Shown here piece after piece: positions 1 through 6,865 of a stretch of 37,572 nt of DNA. The stretch spans positions 1-37,572 of the forward strand of contig MHDZ01000037.1 in NCBI GenBank assembly GCA_001805055.1, given 5' to 3'. How positions within the stretch are numbered: position 1 is the first letter of the stretch; each line of letters starts with the position of its first letter. The position numbers and the translations under genes are program-made. The notes beneath the pieces were generated by a model. That model was not told the DNA's origin, did no database searches, and was given only the letters and a program-made list of their open reading frames with translations. Source of the DNA: Nitrospirae bacterium GWC2_57_13. GTDB taxonomy: Bacteria; Nitrospirota; UBA9217.

Positions 1-241
1 TCAGAAGTTTTCGCATGACAACGGATATTCCGTGACGACCGCTGCGAAATAACAAATGAACGTGGTTGTCTAACAACACCCATGCATAAATAGAACAATC
101 TGCCTCAAGGACGTTTTGCCCGAGCCGCTCAAGGAACTTGGCTTTATCCTGATCGTCTTTGAATATCTTCGACTTGTCAAGCCCGCGGACAATGATATGA
201 TGCAGTGCTCCGGGGACGTCTAATCTTGCTTGTCGTGGCAT
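1..241 (-). CDS. IS200-like / REP-associated tyrosine transposase, partial (N-terminal 80 residues)
   Basis: Reading from the ATG at 241 gives a protein that begins MPRQARLDVPGALHHII and continues to the window edge without a stop, so the C-terminal part is missing only because the window ends. It belongs to the Y1/HUH transposase superfamily (RAYT, TnpA-REP group), single-strand DNA transposases that cut with a tyrosine. The metal-binding HUH signature is visible as NHVHLLF near residue 60, and the N-terminal PRxxRxDxPGxxxHxI pattern is characteristic of the group; the catalytic tyrosine helix would be beyond the edge. The start is supported by the family N-terminus and by a consensus promoter just upstream. 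The upstream DNA holds a GGGGACGTT motif and a truncated cassette-like ORF, suggesting it landed in the cassette array. Confidence 0.85.
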   Translation of the reverse strand, partial: MPRQARLDVPGALHHIIVRGLDKSKIFKDDQDKAKFLERLGQNVLEADCSIYAWVLLDNHVHLLFRSGRHGISVVMRKLL

Positions 242-247
242 GAAGCG

Positions 248-276
248 ATTATAGGCATCAAACGGGTACTTGTCAA
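248..276 (-). promoter_or_regulatory. Consensus sigma70-type promoter of the transposase
   Basis: On the minus strand TTGACA (276-271) is followed by exactly 17 nt and TATAAT (253-248). Only six bases separate the -10 box from the ATG at 241, so transcription would start at or next to the start codon and no Shine-Dalgarno site fits between them. The mRNA would be leaderless. Confidence 0.6.
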
Positions 277-295
277 GCTAAATGCAACGTAAGCA

Positions 296-355
296 TCAAC
301 GTCCCCGATGCCTCTCCCCTGCAATAGACAAAAACAGCATTCTCGTCGCGTTCAT
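296..355 (-). CDS. Start of a truncated cassette-like ORF (19 codons)
   Basis: An ATG at 355 is preceded by a strong AGGAGG (368-363) with 8-nt spacing and encodes MNATRMLFLSIAGERHRGR before TGA at 298. It begins about 35 nt after the GTTACGC core of the candidate attC at 387-453, the distance seen for other cassette genes here. The ORF ends at the GGGGACGTTGA sequence that leads into the transposase unit. I read it as the 5' end of a cassette gene cut by the transposase insertion, but it could be a leader peptide or chance. Confidence 0.25.
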   Translation of the reverse strand: MNATRMLFLSIAGERHRGR

Positions 356-386
356 ACAGGCACCTCCTCTTAGATCCCTATGGGTC

Positions 387-453
387 GCGTAACAATCATC
401 AGGAATGAACAACGTCCATTTCCTGCGAGGAAATCAGTACGATGAAGTTAGCC
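387..453 (-). other. Candidate attC recombination site C (degenerate)
   Basis: Read on the minus strand, the 67-nt stretch begins GGCTAAC (453-447) and ends GTTACGC (393-387), each one mismatch from the attC core consensus RYYYAAC / GTTRRRY. The flanks of the cores pair as AAC-tt-CATC against GATG-att-GTT. It lies 63 nt downstream of the cupin stop codon. The internal arms are weaker than in the two sites further right, so this is the least certain of the three. Confidence 0.35.
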
Positions 454-515
454 TCCGAAATAAGTGAAGTGGCTTGATGTTATTACAGTCAGCTCGCAAA
501 ACCTGGTTATGCCGA

Positions 516-881
516 TCAACCTTCATCTCTATGGACGGCATCAGGAGAGAATGCCGGCATACACACTGCTATATATTCAGCTCCTTCATTTCCCGGCGTG
601 CTATATTGGACCCACTCGTTTGCCTTTACAATAATTGCCTCTCCCGCATGAACATCTAATTGCTCTTTTTCAGTTTTAACTCGCAACATTCCCCTTAAGA
701 CAACCGTATATTCAGCAAACTCAGGCTTCTGCCCCGGCTCTAACCAGCCTGCCGGACTGACCATGTGAGCTATACTCAGGTCGGATGTTTGTGAATTAAC
801 AAAGCCAATATATTCCTTGATCACCTTTGGCTTGTTGCCAGCAGCTTTAATTATCGTAGGCTTATCGATCTTAATTGGCAT
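516..881 (-). CDS. Small cupin-domain protein
   Basis: The 121-aa product has the alternating beta-strand and turn pattern of a single-domain cupin, resembling the EutQ-like group: residues 40-70 (MVSPAGWLEPGQKPEFAEYT then VVLRGMLRV) form motif 1, and residues 73-100 (LDVHAGEAIIVKANEWVQYS) form motif 2. The motif 1 histidines that usually bind metal are absent (an EFAEY stretch takes their place), so a catalytic metal site is doubtful and a substrate is not predictable. No signal peptide or membrane segment is seen, so it is probably cytosolic. The start is ATG at 881, about 20 nt after the core of the candidate attC at 897-984, as in integron cassettes. No good ribosome site is visible. The fold is fairly clear and the function is not. 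Confidence 0.75.
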   Translation of the reverse strand: MPIKIDKPTIIKAAGNKPKVIKEYIGFVNSQTSDLSIAHMVSPAGWLEPGQKPEFAEYTVVLRGMLRVKTEKEQLDVHAGEAIIVKANEWVQYSTPGNEGAEYIAVCMPAFSPDAVHRDEG

Positions 882-896
882 ATTAATATCTCAAGA

Positions 897-984
897 ACAT
901 AACGCCGCCTTTGAACCTCGACCGCTATGCGACATCGGGAAACGGAGCAATGTATCCGGTGTCGGCTCCAAAGGCTTGTTTGGC
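897..984 (-). other. Candidate attC recombination site A
   Basis: On the minus strand this 88-nt element starts GCCAAAC (984-978) and ends GTTATGT (903-897), each one mismatch from RYYYAAC / GTTRRRY. The arms pair imperfectly: AAC-AA-GCCTTTG-gagC-CGAC against RC AAC-GCC-GCCTTTG-aacct-CGAC, giving a paired core box, an unpaired spacer, a 7-bp paired box and a shifted stretch, which is the architecture of attC sites. It lies 42 nt downstream of the lipoprotein gene stop and about 20 nt upstream of the cupin start. Confidence 0.58.
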
Positions 985-1025
985 ACTATCCGGTGCAATA
1001 TCGACATCGTTTCAGCTGATTCGGT

Positions 1026-1553
1026 CTATGTGTCGTTACGACAAAAGTCGGGCTTTCTCTCGGGGTCAGGATAAAACTTTACCGGCACTTCTGACTTCTG
1101 GATGGCACCGTTCTTTTCAGACAATCTATACATTTTCAAATTGCAGGAGTCGGTGCCAAGAACATAGTCCGCTTGGTACTGTTCGTGCGGCTGAGGCCGA
1201 AATGAGAACACGAGTACGCATCTGTTGGTCTTTATTGTTGAACCGGACACTATGCCATGCGCGAACATTACCCGAAAAGGCAGCGTTCTATCGGCGGGGA
1301 TTAGTCTCTCCATGACCTCATTGTTCTTGTCGCTACGTGTCCCGTACATTTTCACAGGTGAGATTTCTTTCCACCACTCGTTTCTTATCATCCCACCCTT
1401 AATAAATCGGTCATTTTCACATGGCATTCCGACAGCCACGGGAACATTGGCGGTAAATCGAATCATTGCAGTCGGTACGTTTTCCGGAAAGGGGGGCGTT
1501 GCGCACCCGGTCGAAAGCAGTAAAAACGGGATAAAAAGAAATCTGTAAGTCAT
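1026..1553 (-). CDS. Lipoprotein of unknown function (cassette-borne)
   Basis: The 175-aa product begins MTYRFLFIPF and has a hydrophobic segment ending in the lipobox LSTGC with Cys17, so it should be exported by Sec, lipidated and anchored in an envelope membrane. The mature part is rich in Phe, Arg and Asn and contains five further cysteines. I recognise no domain. ATG at 1553 is preceded by GGAGG with about 8-nt spacing, which fixes the start. It lies between two attC-like palindromes (897-984 downstream, 1681-1742 upstream) and has the unknown-function character common for integron cassette products. A 26-codon ORF precedes it within the same inferred cassette. Confidence 0.7.
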   Translation of the reverse strand: MTYRFLFIPFLLLSTGCATPPFPENVPTAMIRFTANVPVAVGMPCENDRFIKGGMIRNEWWKEISPVKMYGTRSDKNNEVMERLIPADRTLPFRVMFAHGIVSGSTIKTNRCVLVFSFRPQPHEQYQADYVLGTDSCNLKMYRLSEKNGAIQKSEVPVKFYPDPERKPDFCRNDT

Positions 1554-1575
1554 AGCTATGTCCTCCCATTAGTTA

Positions 1576-1656
1576 TCATAGTTCAGCTTTTACTTGAACT
1601 ATCAGTGTCAAGCTCCGTGCTAATTGAGCGACAGCACTCCAATCGTTAAGATTCAT
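1576..1656 (-). CDS. Possible 26-aa peptide or truncated cassette ORF
   Basis: ATG at 1656 follows GAGGGGG with about 5-nt spacing and encodes MNLNDWSAVAQLARSLTLIV plus six more residues before TGA at 1578-1576. It starts 31 nt after the GTTATTC core of the attC-like site at 1681-1742, the position expected for the first gene of a cassette, and ends 22 nt before the lipoprotein start. An 8-bp hairpin (1578-1585 with 1595-1602) covers its last codons. It could be a leader peptide, a remnant of a longer gene, or chance. Confidence 0.3.
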   Translation of the reverse strand: MNLNDWSAVAQLARSLTLIVQVKAEL

Positions 1657-1680
1657 GAATACCCCCTCATGGTTTGTGAA

Positions 1681-1742
1681 GAATAACGACGCGGGTCACG
1701 CGCCGCCTCGTGGCGCGTCGCTGTGGACCCGCCTCGTTAGAA
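1681..1742 (-). other. Candidate attC recombination site B
   Basis: On the minus strand the 62-nt element starts TTCTAAC (1742-1736) and ends GTTATTC (1687-1681). The arms AACGA-g-GCGGGTC and its counterpart RC AACGA-c-GCGGGTC pair with a single unpaired central base, and an inner stem ACGCGCC/GGCGCGT closes a 7-nt loop. The outer core-box pairing with a mismatched spacer fits attC folding. It lies 37 nt after the stop of the HEPN-motif gene. The last four bases of the right core (ATTC) fit GTTRRRY poorly. Confidence 0.58.
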
Positions 1743-1779
1743 TTCGCAGTGGGTTTCATTTCGATCTACCGGCACGGGG

Positions 1780-2520
1780 CTATTCGTTTAATTCGAAAAT
1801 CCAATAAGTGCCAAATTTATAATATGCGTAAGGATCTAGCTTGTTATCCTTAAGATAAATTTCTAGATTATTCAGGCAAGTTGAAACTAGTCTCTGAAAA
1901 AACATGACTGGATATACAAGTTCAATGCTCTTCTCTTCTTTTCCAGCGTCAACTATTGTCATCCCGTGATAGTACGGGTAATCCTCGTCGTCCTTTGACT
2001 CAATCCCATAGCCAGGTTCTCTCAATTCATGTACCAGACTGTTTCGGTAGGCATAAAGCAGGTGAAAATGCTGTAATGACTCTAATGTTATTCCTTCGAT
2101 TGGGATTCTGCACTCCTTTAGAGTAGGCCAATTCTTCTTAATTTCATCGCTTGTTGGATCCGTATCAAGTCCGACAAGCTGTGATCTGTGGACGTTTGAT
2201 CTATCGTACGCTTCAAAAATTATCTTCCTAAGTTTTTCAAAAGCGGGATCTGGGTTTATTCTTAATAGTTGCGCCAAATGAGGCATGCTTATTCTGTAAC
2301 CTTCGCTCCAATTCGCAAATCTCATTAAGAAAGCTACAAAGCGCTCATGGTTTTTACCATTCCTGTGTGGGAATACACTCTTAGACAATGCATCAATAAC
2401 GCTAACATACAGAGCTTTTTTAAACTTTTTGCTTGAATCCGATGCCGGAATTGCATCAATCATCCTTAACTCATTTTCGAAATACTTTTTGAATCTGTTA
2501 ATGCGATCATCGATTGTCAA
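1780..2520 (-). CDS. HEPN-motif protein of unknown function, candidate RNA-targeting toxin or defence factor
   Basis: The 246-aa, mainly helical, soluble product carries YRNSLVHEL at residues 158-166. R159-N160-x3-H164 matches the RNxxxH signature of HEPN-superfamily ribonucleases, which act in toxin-antitoxin, abortive-infection and CRISPR effector proteins. The N-terminal 100 residues are charged helices with no domain I recognise. The start is TTG at 2520, with AGGAG eight nt upstream. The gene is clearly AT-richer than rel next door, pointing to horizontal acquisition. It is followed by the attC-like site at 1681-1742, and a perfect GTTRRRY core (GTTAGAC, 2546-2540) lies 20 nt upstream of the start, so it looks like a complete integron cassette. 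The motif is short, so a non-catalytic helical protein is an alternative. Confidence 0.72.
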   Translation of the reverse strand: MTIDDRINRFKKYFENELRMIDAIPASDSSKKFKKALYVSVIDALSKSVFPHRNGKNHERFVAFLMRFANWSEGYRISMPHLAQLLRINPDPAFEKLRKIIFEAYDRSNVHRSQLVGLDTDPTSDEIKKNWPTLKECRIPIEGITLESLQHFHLLYAYRNSLVHELREPGYGIESKDDEDYPYYHGMTIVDAGKEEKSIELVYPVMFFQRLVSTCLNNLEIYLKDNKLDPYAYYKFGTYWIFELNE

Positions 2521-2539
2521 TTTTTCAACTCCTATCTGG

Positions 2540-2546
2540 GTCTAAC
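2540..2546 (-). other. Candidate cassette boundary (GTTAGAC core site)
   Basis: On the minus strand GTTAGAC matches the integron core consensus GTTRRRY exactly and stands just before the ribosome site of the HEPN-motif gene. A left partner with good pairing is not obvious to the right of it, so it could be the recombined edge of an attI-like site or a decayed attC. Confidence 0.4.
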
Positions 2547-2570
2547 AAGTTATTATAGAAACGACTCATG

Positions 2571-2698
2571 GTATCCAATATTATATACTGGCATATAATA
2601 TTGGATACCTGCATCTAGTATTATATGCTTTTCTGGCATCTAATATTAGATGCTTTTTCCTGTTTCACATGAGTGCCAGAGCATCTAATATTATATGC
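2571..2698. repeat. Five 18-bp AATATT-centred palindromic repeats
   Basis: Related 18-mers lie at 2571-2588 (GTATCCAATATTATATAC), 2591-2608 (an inverted copy), 2611-2628 (GCATCTAGTATTATATGC), 2636-2653 (GCATCTAATATTAGATGC, a perfect palindrome) and 2681-2698 (GCATCTAATATTATATGC). Start-to-start distances are 20, 20, 25 and 45 nt. The cluster sits between the rel stop and the HEPN-motif gene start, so it occupies the upstream region of the latter. Tandem palindromes at near-helical spacing suit protein binding; a decayed dispersed repeat is the alternative. Confidence 0.85.
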
Positions 2699-2773
2699 TT
2701 CTCCAGATTCGTTCCTTTGATCCTGCCGAACGGAATGAATCAGGGCCTCACATTTTGCCGACAATGGATGACA

Positions 2774-2829
2774 TCCTGTACCCTGTACCCTGTACCCTGT
2801 ACCCTGTACCCTGTACCCTGTACCCTGCA
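2774..2829. repeat. Tandem heptamer array, eight CCCTGTA units
   Basis: Six perfect CCCTGTA units (2781-2822) are flanked by a TCCTGTA and a CCCTGCA variant. The array ends two bases before the rel stop codon. Both strands are open through it only because 7-mers cycle through all frames; I see no gene here. Confidence 0.97.
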
Positions 2830-2831
2830 AA

Positions 2832-4979
2832 TCACCCCGCCTTCACCCTGCTGACGCTCGCAACACCGTTCAGCTTCTCGATGCTCTTGATAATGCGGTT
2901 CAAGTGCTCCACGTCGCGTATATCAAGGGTGAAGTTGAGCTGGCCGCGCCGGTCTTCGCTGACCGTGGCCTCGGCATGGGTGATGTTCGCCTCGGCAGCG
3001 CTGATTGCCGACGAGACGCTGCCGAGCATGCCCGGCTTGTCCTCGACGAGCACGGCGATCTTGACGGCATGGGACGTTGACCGGAGGTCTCCCCAGGTCA
3101 CGTCCACGAGGCGCTCCTGGTCCACGGACAGTTCGGCCACGTTCGTGCAGTCCGCCGTGTGCACGGACACGCCCCGACCCCGCGTAATGAACCCCACGAC
3201 GCGGTCGCCGGGAACGGGATTGCAGCACTTGGACAGGTGGATCAGCATTTGGTCCATGCCGCTGATGTTCATACCGGCGCCGTGGGAAGGCAGGGGTTTC
3301 TTGACGGTCTTTTTGGTTACGTGCTCCAGCGGCGTTTTCTCGGGCGCGAGCTTGTTCGCCACCTGATGGGCCGAGACCTTGCCGTAGCCGATGGCGGCAA
3401 GGAGGTCGTCAAGGGTGTTATGGGACATCTCCTGGGCGACAGCGATAAGACCTTCGGACTTCATGGTCTTCGCGGGCGACAGCTCATGCTTGCGCAGGTC
3501 CTTTTCCAGCAGTTCACGGCCCAGCAAAATGCTCCTGCGGCGCTCCTCGGCCTTGAGCCATGCCTTGATCCTGGTGCGCGCCTTGGAGGTCTTGACGAAT
3601 TTGAGCCAGTCCCTGCTCGGCACGTGTCCGGTCTGGCTGATGACCTCGATGCGGTCACCGTTCTGGAGCTGATATTTCAGCTGCACGATCTTGCTGTTCA
3701 CCTTCGCGCCTACGCACTGGTGGCCGATGTCGGTGTGCACGCTGTAGGCGAAGTCAACGGGCGTGGACCCCAGGGGCAATTCCTTCACGTCGCCATGGGG
3801 GGTGAAAACATAGACCACATCGGGAAAGAGGTCCCCCTTCACGCTCTCCATGAACTCCCGGGCGTCGGACAGATCGCGCTGCCATTCGAGTATCTGCCGG
3901 AGCCACGAAAACTGCTGCATGTCGCGCTGGCTGACCGTGGACCGCTCCTTGTACTGCCAGTGCGCGGCGATGCCCTCCTCGGCGATTCGATGCATGTCCT
4001 CGGTGCGCAGCTGGAACTCGACGCGTTCGCCCTTGGGGCCGATGACCGTGGTGTGGAGGGATTGGTACATATTCGACTTGGGCACGCCGATGAAATCCTT
4101 GAACCGGCCCGGCACAGGCGTCCAGAGCGAATGAATGAGGCCGAGGATGGCGTAGCAGTTAACCTTGGTGTCGGTCATGATCCGGATGGCGATAAGATCG
4201 TACACGTCCTCGAAGGAGATGCCCTGTTTCTGCATCTTCTGATATATGCTGAAAAAATGCTTGGGCCTGCCCGTCACCTCGCCCTTGAACCCGTGCTCGG
4301 CAAGGTGGCGCTGCACGATCTCGATCAGCTCATTGATGTAGGAGTCTCTCTCGGCCCGGCGCTTCGACACCTTCCGGGATATCTCCTCGTAGGCCTCGGG
4401 ATGCAGGTACATCAGGGCAAGGTCTTCCAGCTCCGTCTTGATCCTGGCGATGCCGAGGCGGTTGGCAAGGGGCGAGTAGATATCGAGCGTTTCCTGGGCG
4501 ATGTGCTTCTGTTTTTCCAGGGGAAGGTGCTTGAGGGTCCGCATGTTATGAAGCCGGTCGGCGAGTTTGATGAGGATCACGCGGATGTCGTTGGCCATGG
4601 CCACGATCATCTTGCGGAAGTTCTCGGCTTCGCGCTCTTCGCGACCCTTGAGCTCGATTCGGCTGATCTTGGTCATGCCTTCGACGAGCATGGCGACCTC
4701 AGGCCCGAAGATCTCCTTGATCTGCTCGGCCGTCGTTGGCGTGTCTTCCAGCGTGTCGTGCAGCAGCCCAGCAGCCACGGTGGCGGAATCGAGCTTCAGC
4801 TCTGCGAGGATATTCGCCACTTCCAGGGGATGGTCCAGATAGGGTTCGCCGGACATGCGCGTCTGCCCCTGGTGGACCTTGGCGGAAAAAATGTAGGCGC
4901 GCCTCACCAGGTCCACATCCGCTTCGGGGTGGTCCTTCTGAATTCTCTCGACAATGTCTTCCAGACGTGTTATCGGCAT
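2832..4979 (-). CDS. rel: Bifunctional (p)ppGpp synthetase/hydrolase, Rel/SpoT family
   Basis: The 715-aa protein has full Rel length and domain order. The N-terminal HD hydrolase domain shows H50, H74-D75 (LLHDTLED) and the KLADRLHN helix with D141. The synthetase domain at about 235-350 contains RFKD at 292-295 followed by KSNMYQSLHT. The RxKD form of this motif marks bifunctional Rel/SpoT enzymes, whereas RelA-only synthetases carry ExDD. A TGS domain follows (about 395-460), and the last 75 residues form an ACT domain (AVLVEDKPGMLGSVSSAI). It makes and degrades (p)ppGpp from GTP/GDP and ATP in response to starvation, in the cytosol and at ribosomes. It is transcribed away from recJ with a 71-nt gap behind it. 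The heptamer array begins just past its stop. Confidence 0.97.
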   Translation of the reverse strand: MPITRLEDIVERIQKDHPEADVDLVRRAYIFSAKVHQGQTRMSGEPYLDHPLEVANILAELKLDSATVAAGLLHDTLEDTPTTAEQIKEIFGPEVAMLVEGMTKISRIELKGREEREAENFRKMIVAMANDIRVILIKLADRLHNMRTLKHLPLEKQKHIAQETLDIYSPLANRLGIARIKTELEDLALMYLHPEAYEEISRKVSKRRAERDSYINELIEIVQRHLAEHGFKGEVTGRPKHFFSIYQKMQKQGISFEDVYDLIAIRIMTDTKVNCYAILGLIHSLWTPVPGRFKDFIGVPKSNMYQSLHTTVIGPKGERVEFQLRTEDMHRIAEEGIAAHWQYKERSTVSQRDMQQFSWLRQILEWQRDLSDAREFMESVKGDLFPDVVYVFTPHGDVKELPLGSTPVDFAYSVHTDIGHQCVGAKVNSKIVQLKYQLQNGDRIEVISQTGHVPSRDWLKFVKTSKARTRIKAWLKAEERRRSILLGRELLEKDLRKHELSPAKTMKSEGLIAVAQEMSHNTLDDLLAAIGYGKVSAHQVANKLAPEKTPLEHVTKKTVKKPLPSHGAGMNISGMDQMLIHLSKCCNPVPGDRVVGFITRGRGVSVHTADCTNVAELSVDQERLVDVTWGDLRSTSHAVKIAVLVEDKPGMLGSVSSAISAAEANITHAEATVSEDRRGQLNFTLDIRDVEHLNRIIKSIEKLNGVASVSRVKAG

Positions 4980-5033
4980 GTTCCGAATATCCTGGGCGCA
5001 CTGCCCGATGCGTCATTCATTACTTATGCAATG

Positions 5034-5050
5034 CCACGCCTTCAGCGTGG
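5034..5050. repeat. Short hairpin CCACGC-cttca-GCGTGG between recJ and rel
   Basis: Six perfect base pairs enclose the loop CTTCA, ending at the recJ stop codon. There is no U-tract, so it is at best a weak terminator. Similar TTCA-loop hairpins occur at 9258-9275 and 17616-17634. Confidence 0.45.
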
Positions 5051-6817
5051 TCAGGCCTTGTCCGCCTTGAGGTCCCTGACCTCCAGTTCCACGGCGGTCC
5101 TGTTGTTCCAGGTGTTGACGCGAGGCGTGAAGACCGCTGCCACGCGGTTGCCGTTTCGCGCGATCTTGCCGTGAAGCCCGGCCCGGCTGAAAGCGATGGC
5201 ATCGATGGGCTGGCCCTCACCCTGCCGGACGCGAAGCTTCAGATGCTTAGCGCCGACGATCCTCGACGAGATCACTTCGAGCCCACGCGCGCCGAGCCGC
5301 GGTTCTGGATTGCCCTGGCCGAACGGCGCGAGCCGCTCGATCTCCTCGACGAGTTCCCTGCCCAGTTCTGCGAGGGAAACAGATCCGTCGATCCGGAGCG
5401 TACGGACAAAACCGTCGGCACCCGCGCGCTCCCGCGCCACGGCGTCAAGCCTGGCGCTCAGTTCTTCGATACGCCCCTGGTCCACGGTGAATCCGGCTGC
5501 GTACCGGTGGCCGCCGTACCCGAGTAGCAGATCAGCGCACTGCACTAAAGCTCTGTACAGGTCGAAACCCGGCACGCTGCGGGCCGAGCCCTTCCCGATC
5601 CCATCCTGGAGGGAAATAAGCGCTGTTGGCCGGTAGAACTCCTCGGCTATGCGCGAGGCCACAATGCCGATCACTCCCGGGTGCCATTTCTCCGATGCAA
5701 GCACGAGAGCGCCCGTGGACGGGATGTCCTTGTGCAGGCACATGCGCCGGGCATCCTCCCAAATGACATCTTCAATGGACCGGCGTTCGCGGTTCATCGC
5801 ATCAAGCATTTCAGCCAGCTCGGCAGCCTCGCTGCTCGATTCGGTGGACAAAAGCCGAAATGCGGCCGAGGCGTTCTCAAGCCTGCCGCTCGCATTGATC
5901 CGCGGGGCCAGGGAGAAGCCCACAGTGCCTACGCCCACCTTTTTCCCTGTCAGTCCGGCAACGGCCTTCAGCGCTGCCACACCGGGCCGCTGCGCCGAAG
6001 CAGACGAAAGGGCCTCAAGCCCATGCTTCACCAGGACGCGGTTCTCTCCCGTAAGGCTGCCCATGTCCGCCACGGTGCCGAGCGTCACGAGATCGAGATA
6101 GTGCAGCACTCCGGCATCGCCTGCTCCCGTGTCCAGAAGAGCCTGGGCAAGCTTGAAGGCCACACCGACTCCTGTCAGGCCGGCCACGCTGGACGCCACA
6201 GGCTCCGGAACATCGGGTGCCAGCAGCAGAGGATGGATCACTGCATAGGCTGCGGGCGCGGAACGGCCCACCTGTCCTGCCTCGCGCTCTTCTCCACTGT
6301 CGTTACGACCGCCAGGCAGTTCATGATGATCGGTGATGATCAGATCGATGCCCAGGGAACGGGCCTGCTCAGCCTCGTGCAGAGCGCTGATGCCGCAATC
6401 AACGGTGATGACAAGACCGGTACCCGATCCCTTGAACATCTCCAGGGCGCCCGCATTCAGGCCGTAGCCTTCGCTCATCCTGTCGGGGATGTACCAATCA
6501 ACGACTGCTCCCAGGCCGCGCAGGACCAGCGTCAGGAGCGTCGAAGCGGTTATGCCGTCAACGTCATAATCACCATAGACGACGATCTTTTCCTTGCGAG
6601 CCAGGGCGTCTCTGATACGCCGGACAGCCCGCTCCATGTCTCGGAAAATGCGGGGATCGGAGAGGGTGGAGAGGTCGCAGGTGAGGAACGAAAGCGCTGC
6701 TGCAGGGTCGGTGATTCCCCGGTTGACCATCAGCCGCGCGACCAGCGGGTGGAGGCCGGCGGCTTGAGCGAGCTCCGAAGACGCCTCCTCATTGGATTCT
6801 GTGAGGATCCATTTCAT
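5051..6817 (-). CDS. recJ: Single-stranded-DNA-specific 5'-3' exonuclease RecJ
   Basis: The 588-aa product has RecJ length and its DHH-family motifs: YGDYDVDGIT at 81-90 (motif I), TDHHELP near 165 (the DHH triad of motif III), and the C-terminal DHHA1 nucleic-acid-binding region with GYGGHRYAAGFTV (GGHxxAAGF). The last domain, about 450-588, is the OB-fold that completes RecJ. It degrades ssDNA from the 5' end in recombination and mismatch repair, using Mn/Mg. ATG at 6817 is preferred to the ATG two codons earlier because GAGGG then stands 7 nt upstream. A short gap separates it from tatA on the same strand, so it may be co-transcribed with mobA and tatA. Confidence 0.96.
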   Translation of the reverse strand: MKWILTESNEEASSELAQAAGLHPLVARLMVNRGITDPAAALSFLTCDLSTLSDPRIFRDMERAVRRIRDALARKEKIVVYGDYDVDGITASTLLTLVLRGLGAVVDWYIPDRMSEGYGLNAGALEMFKGSGTGLVITVDCGISALHEAEQARSLGIDLIITDHHELPGGRNDSGEEREAGQVGRSAPAAYAVIHPLLLAPDVPEPVASSVAGLTGVGVAFKLAQALLDTGAGDAGVLHYLDLVTLGTVADMGSLTGENRVLVKHGLEALSSASAQRPGVAALKAVAGLTGKKVGVGTVGFSLAPRINASGRLENASAAFRLLSTESSSEAAELAEMLDAMNRERRSIEDVIWEDARRMCLHKDIPSTGALVLASEKWHPGVIGIVASRIAEEFYRPTALISLQDGIGKGSARSVPGFDLYRALVQCADLLLGYGGHRYAAGFTVDQGRIEELSARLDAVARERAGADGFVRTLRIDGSVSLAELGRELVEEIERLAPFGQGNPEPRLGARGLEVISSRIVGAKHLKLRVRQGEGQPIDAIAFSRAGLHGKIARNGNRVAAVFTPRVNTWNNRTAVELEVRDLKADKA

Positions 6818-6865
6818 AGGCATGCCCTCGTGAACCGCAGCATCGCCGGACAGGGGTCGTCGGCC

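Noticed and set aside
1578-1602. 8-bp stem ATAGTTCA/TGAACTAT as terminator
   Set aside because: A/T-rich, no U-tract, and it overlaps the end of the small ORF; function unclear.
2571-2829. Repeats between rel and the HEPN-motif gene as a CRISPR array
   Set aside because: Repeats are 18-bp palindromes at uneven short spacing plus a 7-bp tandem; there are no unique spacers of constant length and no cas genes.
2695-3366. Reading frames across the CCCTGTA array (for example repeated LYPVPCT)
   Set aside because: A period-7 repeat opens all frames by itself; the predicted peptide is only repeat sequence.
3159-5174. A 671-codon open frame on the plus strand opposite rel
   Set aside because: It is antisense to a gene with full-length conserved motifs, has no ribosome site and results from the codon bias of the opposite strand.
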